Below are positions 20,880-32,500 of a DNA stretch of 64,000 nt, in pieces (within the stretch, counting starts at the first letter, position 1; the number at the start of each line of letters is the position of its first letter). The position numbers and the translations under genes were made by a program. The notes beneath the pieces were generated by a model that searched no databases, was not told where the DNA came from, and was given only the letters and a program-made list of their open reading frames with translations. This DNA is from Mytilus galloprovincialis. Its lineage: Eukaryota > Mollusca > Bivalvia > Mytilida > Mytilidae. The stretch spans positions 18,254,863 through 18,318,862 of the forward strand of contig NC_134849.1 of NCBI RefSeq assembly GCF_965363235.1, written 5' to 3'.

Positions 20880-20979
20880 GATGACATGTCGTCGGAGGTA
20901 GAGGCTGACCAGACGCTACCGCCCACTCGACAAGGACTTCGTCGATGCAGTAGTGCGACCTGTCTTTCGGATGGAAACG
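20880..20979 (+). CDS. otopetrin exon 1 (first coding exon seen; ATG 20886)
   Basis: Acceptor TCCTTGCAG ends at 20879, donor GTAAGA at 20980, phase 1 out. From the ATG it encodes MSSEVEADQTLPPTR and RRCSSATCLSDGN. The six bases before the ATG are in frame, so they may be UTR or coding. Confidence 0.75.
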
Positions 20980-23900
20980 GTAAGATATTGAAATTTTGCT
21001 AAATGATAAGATGGGTATATATAAATAGGAAGGCATGGTATGATTACCAATGGGAGATATATCCACCTGAGACCAAAGGGACGAGGATGTAAACGAATTA
21101 AATGCATGAATTATTTTATTAGTTGTTATTGGCTTTGAAATAGCTGTCAGTAACTGCGAGTGCTCTCAGATATGTGCTAAGTGTCTTTATGTTGTTGTTG
21201 TTGGATATACATGTACCCAGCCACGTCCAGTCTGTGGTTTTGTTAGGTGTATTTCTATTTGTATCTATTCGATGAGTTAAGTATTTCAACTGATTTTAAC
21301 AGTTCGTTCTTATGGTGTTCTGTTACACAACTGTCCCAGGTAAGGGAAGGGTTTGAATCTCGCTAATATGTTGAACCCCGTAACATATATGTATGTGTCT
21401 GTCCCATATTAGTAGCCTGTAATTCGGTGTTTGTCGATTTCGGTGTCATATGGTCTCTGTCCTCTGGTGAAGAGTTGTCTTATTGGCAATCATTCCACAT
21501 CTTCTTTTTCATATTCATCAGTAAACATGATACCAAACGTTAGGGAAAAGTCTAAACAAATTGAGTTAAATTAATACTACGAAAAACCTTGCAATGAATA
21601 CGTATTTTTTCACGCGGGCTAGTTGCAACCTTGGACTGTATACTAGTATAATAGTCCCAGTTGCAACTTCATTATAATTCAATACTAGAGCACAATGTGT
21701 GTATCTTTCCGGAGAATCGGAAGTGATCTCTGGTTCCTCGGTAAGTCTTCAGTTTCTATTTTTTTTACTGTTGTTGACTGTTTGTCTTTTTTCCCCTTTT
21801 CCCTTTTATTGAGTCGTTAAGTTTATTGTCAATTTGGTATCTGTCAACTCTCTTTTATAAATCATTATAATTGCATGTATTATCTGTAAAGCGGAAAATA
21901 TCTTAGTTCGGTTCCATTCGTCCTTCAATGCAATATTTCTCAATAAACATTTTATGCTATTTTTTTTATTTTTTTTTTTATTTTATCTTAGTTTTCATTT
22001 TAAACTCATTTTATTTTCAAATGTGTTTTGTCAGATTGTTATTTTCATTTTTCTAGTAGTTGCAAGATTGTCCGATACCGCTGTTATTGGTCTGTTAAGC
22101 TCTGGTGGTATTATCAGCTTAGAAGTCTACGCTTCGGAACTGATTTGACTTATAACATATTTTTTTAAATCAGCAGTTGATTCACGTATATATTTTTAGA
22201 AACTAAGGTTCCAGCTCCTTCAGGAAAGGAAGATTATATCACATTTATAAATGATTTAGCAATGGTGTTGTGTCCCCCCTTTTTGGTCGGATATAGCTCT
22301 TCGGCTATTCGTGTATTTATAAATTCTTGCACTAAAGAACTTTTGGGAATGAATGTTTCTAGGCAGATAAACACAGAACAGTGTTTCGGACACACCATAT
22401 TTATAAAGCGTAATTTTTGTATTTAAAGTCTGTTTCTAGGTCATATGTCCGTTTATTTTGTCAACCCCCTTTCACCAGTGGCATTCAAATCACCCGCTCT
22501 TCATTCCTGTCGCCCAACTTTGTAGAACTTAATTAATTACAATGTAAGTCCATTGTAAATTGATCTCGGCGGGAAATTTGTTGTAATGAGTGAAATTTGA
22601 CGTCAGCGAACACTCAATTTTGTTTTCTTAAATCGTTGAATTGCTGTCACTTAAAAATATACCGAACACACTTAATTTATTCAAAGACATATTAAAATTT
22701 GGGCTTTTATATTAAAATATGGGTAGTAACATCTCTACATTTCTACTTTTTTCGGGGGATGGGGGGATTCTGTAATCTTCAGTAGTTCAGTGAAAATAGA
22801 CGTCATACTAAACTCCAAAACATATAAATGAACGAAAATTGAAGAAAAACATACAAGACTAATAATGCCAGACGCTTCTGACTTGGGACAGGCGCAAATA
22901 TGCGGCGATTTAAACATGTTTTGTGAGATCTCAACCCAACCCACTATACCTATAGCCAAGAAATAATATCAAGAAATACACAGCAATACGCACTGTAAAA
23001 CTCAGTTTAAATGAAGTCCGAGTCCGATGTCAGACTAGACATAGGTAACAAAATAAACTAAGCAAAATGACAATAACACATACTAAATTAACAAACTAAG
23101 ACCATCTAGCAGTTACTGACAAGCCACCTCCAGAACTCAATTAAACTGATTGCAAGATAATATCGTCATCATATGTATATATATATACCTACAGTGTAGT
23201 ATGGAGATTAGTCTCCAGTATTCATATTAATCAAAGTTTTTTTGTATTTGCTTTAGCTTCCGATAAAACACCACTGGAACATCCCGATCTCATGAGAGTG
23301 AGACATCTGTCATTTATAAAGGGTGCAATCAAGCCTTGTTTAAAATCACCAAAGAAAAAACAGGACGGATCTGGAAGTATAGCATCATTGAATTACTCAC
23401 GAGGTCGAGGTAAATTATAATAATTTCAGTAAAAACTAAAAGTAAAAAAGGGAGTACTTATTTTAAAAATGGTTGTATATTTTGACTCGAGCAGAGTGAG
23501 GATATACTATGTAATTGATTGCTTATTAAGATTTTTTAAAGAAAAGATGCAACCTCCGCCTCCTAAAAATGCGGAATTTGTTCACTTGTTTGTGTGTCTA
23601 TCGCCAATCAGGTACTTCATCGATGGTGGTTTTATTGGCACATAAAGTCAGAATAAACTGATAAAAAGGCAGGACAACATTTCGTATCCTAGCTACGGCA
23701 ACCCATCCCCTATAAAAATCAAATGGTAGCTCCTTGATACTCCTTCATAGACAAGACAAGACATTTTCAATGACTTGGCATTTTGAATTTGTTTTGTTGG
23801 TTGTATGTTGGTGGGTTTCTTTTGTAGGTGACCTTTCGTAAATTACAAAAACAAGAAAAAGAAGTATTGGTTTAATAATGGGAATAACATTATTATAATT

Positions 23901-26900
23901 TTCTGTAAGATAATCCAAACTCAATGTGAAACTAATATGTGAAAAGTGGATAGTTGCTAATTTTAGTGCAAAGATTCGTTTCAAAAGGCTCAGGTAAATA
24001 TGCATGATCAGACATGATCAAACAAAACTGTTATTGTAATATAAATATAGGCTAGTAGTCTTGACTATGTTTTAGTTCTTGGCATTCTAGATTATGTAAT
24101 ACTGTACCGTAACTAGCTAGATGGTAATAAATGTATTGCTTGCATAATACTCCACTGTAGCTGGTCAATCCCCAGTCGGATCAAAATCTAACCTCTCAGC
24201 GCTCCCGTTTTCTGATGTCTTTCTTAAATTTTAAAAAAAGAATGTTCTGATACTGGATATGTTTTATATTGTGATAACTATTGCAGATTTTTATTTCGAA
24301 AACCCATCATGCTAATGAACAACTCGGACAGCTTATTCTTGACAAAATAACAACATAGACAAAACACATAGGACAGCTAACTCTCACGCAACATTCCAGA
24401 AAACGGAGCCCTGAGAGGTTTGATTTTAACCAGAATGGTCAATCCCATAATATGTTTCTAGTGGTTATTTTACAATGCACGTGCTTTGTTTTTTGTTATA
24501 TATAATCGCGTTGTTTCATAAATGTTCCGTTTCATTTGTTTGAATATGTGCTGCTTTCTATTGTTTTTCTTTTTTAAATAATACAAAACGGCTCTCAGAA
24601 AGCGGAAACTTTTGGTATATTTGATAATTTTTTTTATAAAAGTATATCAGAGGCAGTTCGTGTTCCATATTCTCTTTGCCGGTTTATTAATTCTAGTTCA
24701 ATTACTATATGTATGCAACAATAGTACAAGGGCAGAGTTGTCTTGTTGTTTATAAAATTTTATTGAGAGAAAGGTAACTGAAGTCTAAATATAGACATTT
24801 TCTTCTAAACCAGCTTGTTTGTGCATGTGTCAGATGCGAGTTTAGATATAGAGAATAAAAAGATTCTAATGGATACATTGACCAACATTGAAGCCTTAAA
24901 GCAGACTGAATTATATACAACATCATCAAATATTTTTTTCTTTGGAGGTTTAGATATTTCAGTTGCAGAAGGGAATTTCTAGACAAACATTTACTATAGA
25001 AAGATTTTTGGTTTCCTACTGTTAGTTTTTGGACGGTGGTGTATTTTCGGTCCCTTCCTGTGGTGTGTATAATTTTTAACTCGTTGGCTATGTCCGTGTC
25101 TGAAGTGTTCGTTAGTTGTCTACATTATCTTAAATAGTCAGTTCATAGGCATCATGACTCATCTCCTAATTGTATAATGTCTAATAGAAGTCGAAGTATT
25201 ACATTGTTAAGCAGAAGTCTTAAATTATAATTAATTTACAATACGTAAGTCTAATCCACGGTTAATATATACTGTACTAATAATCATAATAAATTTTCAG
25301 TAACTGTTGACATACAACCAGATATAGTGACATAATTTATGTTTTATTTTTAGTTGTATTAATTTTACAAGCATTATAAATACGCAGTTGAAATTCATAA
25401 TCAGATAAAAGAATATTAAAGGGAATAGGTCAACGATCGAAAACGAGACAGCTACCAACGAAAAAAAAATATAGATGAGGTATACTAGTCTAGTAGTTAC
25501 CACAATGTTGTACTTATGGTTTAGCCTCGTTTTGGCTATTTCGGCTCGTAATTCTTATACATCCTTGACTTTCAAATATTAAGTTTTTAACGTTCCTGAA
25601 GAAGGCAAATCAAGAAATAATTTATCAATAATTCAATATTCAATTAACAATTAGCAATAATTTCGCATTTTAACTGTTAAGGATAAAAGTAAAATAAAAA
25701 ACACATTTTAAAATGGTCTATTTGTTAACAATTTGCCAAGGAAAGTCCTAAACTCAAGTACATGCAGCTAGACCAGTGCAAAATCGTTACTAGACTCAAC
25801 GATAGTACTAGTGATCTCTATTTATATGTAACTACATCAAGTTTTAAAGGTTTCGTGAAAAGTCTGTGAAAATATTTTATTTTCAGAATCTGACAGCGAT
25901 ATGAATGACGACATATTTGAAAGCGCCTCTGTAAGATCGGAAGATATCTTTCTGTCATCTGAACAAAAACAACAGAAAAATCAGTCTAGCTTGTTGTAAG
26001 TATATCATATATGCTTATTGTATATTTATAGTGTTTTTATTATTGCCCTCTTATTTGTCCAAGGTCTGTAGTGATGGTCGAGGAAGTCTGTAATGGCCCA
26101 AGGCAACGTCGAGAGCCATTACAGACATCCGAGGCCATTATTACTGACCAAGGACATATAACAGGGCCATTACAAAAACACCCATTTCTTAATACATTTA
26201 TTAACAAACTGAACAAAAGTGTATGTGTTGCTGACAACTTGATGTACTCTCTTAATCTTTTAATGACAGTTTAATTTGAAGAAAAAAAATGTTGTACTTC
26301 ACCACGATAAAGCTTTAAATATACCAAATATCCAAGATATTAAGTTTAAAGAAGTTATGTGTTGAAAAACAGAATGAACAGTAATCCATTTAAATATGGT
26401 TCTTTAATGTTTGTTGCTGGTTACTAAATTATATAGAATACAAAAAGGTATTATACTCTTTACAACTTAATTTTATCAACTTTATTAAAAACCCTAACTG
26501 AGCTTAATACAGACAAACTGGACATCAATACAAGGCCATTACAGAAAAACAGGGCCATTACAGAAAAAACAGGGGCATTACAGAAAATATGTAATTCTTT
26601 ATAAACCGTCATTTTTGGCAATAATGTACTTAGTTGGTTAATAAATTAAATAAATGAATACTACTTGTGGTAATATTGTTTGAGTGTTAAAATGTAGTCC
26701 GGTGAACAAGTTGTATGAAGCGGGAAAATCTTCGTTCAGGGGGGTTACAGTGTTTTTATTTGACCTTCCATCAGTCATTCTGTCAGTTTATCATGCAGTA
26801 ACTCATTTCTTTGTTTTCGTCAGGACAGCTTCTTCATCTCAGTCGTATCCTATGCAAAATAGGATGAAGTTTTACATTTATCAAAACCGCGGATGATTTA

Positions 26901-29463
26901 TAATATAAGAAAAATCTAAAAATCTCTCCGAGCAGAGGAGGGAGTTTGCAATAATCTGATTTCTGAGCTTACACCTGAACATTTTATTTTTTGTGTGCCC
27001 CATTTATGGTCATTATGTTTTCTGGTTTGTGCATCCATTCCTTCATTTGTTCATCCCGCCTCGGGTTAAAGTTTTTGGTCGAGGTAGTTTTTGATGAAGT
27101 TGAAGTCCAATCAACTTTTAACCTAGTACACAAATTCCCTATGATATGATCTTACTAATTTTGATGCCATACTAGAGTTTTGATCTCAATTTTACGGTCC
27201 ACTGCACATAGAAAATGATAGTGCGGATGGGGCATCCGTGTACTTGGGACACATTCTTGTTTATAGCTATATTTTAATTGTCTTACAATCAAATGCGCTC
27301 TGGTTTATATTCAAAAGTCACCGACAAAATAACCATATTTAGTCAAATAATATAAAAAATATTTCATATGTTTTCAGAGACAGTTTTGTTTTGATCCTAA
27401 GTGGTTTGTATGGTATTCTGCTTGTTGTGATTGGCTCTGTCGTTCCTATTGCAGAAACATTTGTTCATTCTTATGTCAGACATATCACCTTTGAGGTAAA
27501 ATACTGTACAATAATTGAAATAGTATAAGCGACAATTTTGATGAAATTAGTTCAATTCCGGTTTTTGTATAATCAAATATGTACTTTGATGATCTTTCAA
27601 TTGAATTGAAACAATTTACGAACCTGAATTTGCATGAAATATTTGCTACTGGACGTTAACTAAAATTGTAAACTTTGATTTACGGAAATATGACACAGAC
27701 AAAATTCGTTTTATCTTAATAAAATCTACAATTTCTAACATTCATTTTTGTACAATTAGATAATATGTAGTAATATCCATATATTTATCAGAATAGAGGA
27801 ATTATTTGTCATGATGCAGTTGAAACAAATATGCACCACACATGTTGTTTTTTTTTTTTTTTTATGGTTTGTTTGTTGTTTTTATGTTTTTCTATATCTT
27901 TTTAAACTAACATAAGTCTCTCGCAGGGTCAAAAACGACCTTCGACCCCTGGGCTTTTTAGAGGCGACTTCCGACCTGAGGGCCTTCTACAAACGACCTA
28001 CGACCTGCAACCTGTAAAATTGGGAAAAAAAAACGACCTCCGACCGACTCAGTTCTCTGTGTTGGGAAAAACGACCTGCGACCTGTACATTTCCCTTAAA
28101 AACGACATCTCGACGAATTTAAAAGTTACCTTGCTACCTGAGGGGGTAACCTGTGGGAGCCTCTAACATGTTCTCTAACTTTTTCGTCAGACAATTAAGT
28201 GTAAATTTGATATTTTCAAGTACAGACAACGGTTTTATGGTTGTATATGATGCATTATGTACTTACAAATCGTAGCAAGCAAATGGACATTCTTCCACAA
28301 AATGTAGATGCATTCTTGAGGCGGATCCAGAAGTTTTTATAAGAGAAGGCCTACTGACTGCCTAAGATAAGGGCTGCTCTAGTTATGCTTCAGTGATTAC
28401 CTATATATATAAGTAACAATAATTCCCAGCCCCTAGCTCCCCTCTAAATCTGCTTTTGTATTAAAGTGATTTAAATCGATGTATGTACATGTAGTTTTTA
28501 ATGTGTAATATCTCGAACCTAACGTTGACTCATAAATTTTTAATTATAATCACGAGAAGTGTTTTTTTTCTACTTGTAGGTATTTTACATATATCTGTAT
28601 GCAGTCAGTATCTGCTTCATTATCTATATATACATGTTTCTTCTGCACGATTCTCCCGTAGCTGTTGGAAATCTCAAAAGAAGTTTGAGCGAGCGAGGCA
28701 AAAAACGTCTTGGACCCTCATCGCCAGATACTGAAAACTGCCTGCCAGATACATGGAGTCAGATCTCTCGTAGTAAACGACGAAAAATTACTTTTAACAA
28801 TACAATGAAACAAACTGCTGCAAGTTTTTATCTGCGACTTGGTGCAGTGGGTAAATTATTTTTTTACAGTAGAAAAATACCAATGAAACGAAATATAAGT
28901 TAATATTTTAAAAATCAAGATTACAATACGAAACGAAATAATCAAAATCGACTTCGAACGAGTTTTGTGTCACATGCTCATGTGACCTTTTAACCTTTTA
29001 TTTTTTATAATGTTATACAAGTATTTGCTGAAGCAGGTGGTGTAAGCATAGCTAAGGCATTATTCAATGTTAACAATGTATGAATGTACTTAATTGTTTT
29101 AGTGTTAAAGAAATTAAGAACTAATGACAAATCAAAGTTTCCTTGCTAGTGAATAAACTTGTAATAACTATAAAAATAAGAAGATCTGGCATGATTGCCA
29201 GTTATACAACTTTCCATAGAGACTACATTAAATCAGCTACGTCACCACACGACCTTCTGCAGTTAGCAAAACCCATACCCGTATATGTAGCAAGCTGTAA
29301 GGCCTCGACACGACAAATAGTGAAACATCCAAACGCGTAAACTAACGGCCTGATACATGTATGTGTAAAAATCAATAACCGAAAAACAAATATGATATAA
29401 AACAGTAACTAACGACATTTACTGAATTCTGACTTGCAGGCATATACAGACTGTGTGTGTGTG

Positions 29464-29510
<47 letters not shown>

Positions 29511-32500
29511 ACATGTTTGCATGAGCCCAAGCTTCCCACCTACACAGGGACAGTAATGTAATTAAATAACAAAATATACGCTTATTCTTTTGTTAGATAT
29601 CTTTTTGTTTTATTCACATTTGAAAAGTTCTGTCCACAAATCTACTATAATGTGTTTGCTGTAGAAAACAGTGATACATGTACTTGCATTGTGTGTTAAT
29701 ATCCAGTGGCGGATCCAGGGTGGGGGTGGGGGGGGGGGGTTCCGGGGGTGCGCACCCCCCCTTTATTTTTGCCGATCAATGCATTTGTATCGGGACATAT
29801 GTTTTGCACCCCCTGCACCTCCCCCCCCTTTGCCCTGGGTTAGCACCCCCCCCCCCCCCTTTCGAAAATTCCTGCATCCGCCCCTGATATCTATATCTTT
29901 TTCAGTGTTTGGAATAAGTTGTATGGTACTAGAGGGTCTATACAATGTTAATATTTAACTCTATTTCAGTGTTTGGAATAGGTTGTATGATATTAGAGGG
30001 TCTATACAATGTTAATATTTATATCTGTTTCAGTGTTTGGAATAGGTTGTATGATATTAGAGGGTCTATCCATTGTTAATATTTAACTCTATTTCAGTGT
30101 TTGGAATAGGTTGTATGATATTAGAGGGTCTATACAATGTTAATATCTTTATCTATTTCAGTGTTTGGAATAGGTTGTATGATATTAGAGGGTCTATACA
30201 ATGTTAATATTTATCTCTATTTCAGTGTTTGGAATAAGTTGTATGATATTAGAGGGTCTATACAATGTTAATATCTTTATCTATTTCAGTGTTTGGAATA
30301 GGTTGTATGATATTAGAGGGTCTATACAATGTTAATATTTATCTGTTTCAGTGTTTGGAATAGGTTGTATGATATTAGAGGGTCTATACAATGTTAATAT
30401 CTTTATCTATTTCAGTGTTTGGAATAGGTTGTATGATACTAGAGGGTCTATACAATGTTAATATCTTTATCTGTTTCAGTGTTTGGAATAGGTTGTATGA
30501 TATTAGAGGGTCTGTACAATGTTAATAATTATATCTGTTTCAGTGTTTGGAATAGGTTGTATGATACTAGAGGGTCTATACATTGGACAGCTCCTAGAGA
30601 TTTCACATTCTAATGATCCATGTGCTGCTTTAAGTATGATTATCAGACCTGTCCTCAAACCATGCTTTACCTTCTCTCAATTGTTCTTCATTTTCAGAAA
30701 CTCAAAGGTGAGTTATACTCATTTTCAGAAACTCAGAATTATACTCATTTTCAGAAACTCAAAGGTGAGTTGTACTCATTTTCAGAAACTCAAAGGTGAG
30801 TAATAGAATTGAGAATGGAAATGGGGAATATGTCAAAGAGACAACAATCCGACAAAAGAGCAAACAACAGCCGTAGACCACCAATGGGTCTTCGATGCAG
30901 CGAGAAAATCCAGCACCCGGACGTGGTTCTCGGCTACATTTTCTTTAAGGTTGACCTTTATTTCGGGAGCTTGTGACACAGAGGTACAAATAATCAGATT
31001 TACTTAGAATCTGAAAATATATTAATGACAAAGCTCGACAAAAACGTACCAAAGACTTTTAAGAGTTATGTCACTTATCGTTGATGGTAAAAAGAATCGA
31101 CACACATGGTGTAATCTATATATATATAGTTTCCACATACATGGAATATATGCGTCGACCACAGATTTTTTTTCACGTTTGTGACATATAAGTGTGCTAT
31201 ATTTTCTTTACAATTAGAAAAACATTGGTTGCAACTAGTATAGCAAGACCATCTTACCTTTCCAATACACAAGATTTCAATGCCAGTGTTTTTGGTTTGA
31301 TTTTGCGTGTTGCTTATATTTGGTTTTCTGTGAGGTAATTTTTGATCTGCTTATTGTTCACTTGTCAAAAGACCATGTTTTTTTTGCCTACATATGCTCT
31401 TCAATTTTTTAAACCCTTGGAACCTACTTCCGTTTTTCAAATAAGTTGAAGAGGAATAACACACAAAATCTAGCATTTGGGTCCTCTACTTTTAAGTATT
31501 ACAAACTATACATATTTTTATCTATTTTGATTTTTTTTAAAGTATTTATACCCTTAGTCTGTTAACTGCACGAATAAAGTAATTAATTGTATACAGGACA
31601 TATTTTAAAAGGAATAAAACATAAAATATGTTTTAAAACATTAGTTATTTTATATTTCTTAAAATATTGCAATGTATTACATACAATTGAGAGGTTTAGC
31701 TAGCTATAAAACCAGGTGTAATCCACCATTTTCTACATAGAAAAAGGCCTGTACCAAGTCCAGAATATGACAGTTTTTGTTCATTCGTTTGACGTGTTTG
31801 AGGTTTTGATTTTGACTTTTGATTACGGACTTCTCTTTTTGAATTTTCCCCGGAGTTCGGTATCTTTTGTAATTTGACTTTTTACATATTACAGATGGTT
31901 GTTTATAAGGGACGATCAATAGCTAGATTTGGCTTTATGCACATGGCTGCAACAAACATCTGCAGTTGGTTTAGATCTATTGTCATGGAAACATTACAGT
32001 CGTTTGCAGAAACAATCGCAGAACAGAGACTGCAGACAATAAAGCTTGAGCAAGGTAACTATAATGGTATGTAAATAGGATTGCAGTGAAGTTGGATTAC
32101 GGGGGTTAAAACATCCCCTTCTTTCTGAACGATCAATGAGCAATGTATTTGAATGGGAACATAAAGTTGGAACACACCCTTTTATCCTAGGTTGGGAACC
32201 CCCCTTTATAAATGGCTGGATCTCCCCCTGTGATAGTACCATACAAATTAAATATAATTACTCTCTTACACACACTATGCCGGCTAAGTCTAGCAGTCAG
32301 TAAAAGAGGTTACATGTGGCTGTTTTATGAACGTACAATGTAGACCTCCGAAATGACAACAAGAAAGAAAACTCTGCTGGATCAATCGAAAACTGTCTAT
32401 ATATTTATACCGGTAACAGTAAATATTTAGTTTCAAGTTTAAAAAATACTTGCTGTAGAAAATATTATTGAAGTCTAATATGACTCTTTATAAAATTTTG

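Noticed and set aside
29671..29958. Gly/Pro-rich frames on both strands
   Set aside because: They are translations of the G- and C-runs of a 183-bp MITE.
30519..30803. Single 94-codon ORF as an independent gene
   Set aside because: Its middle is otopetrin exon 6; both ends are intron sequence in frame by chance.
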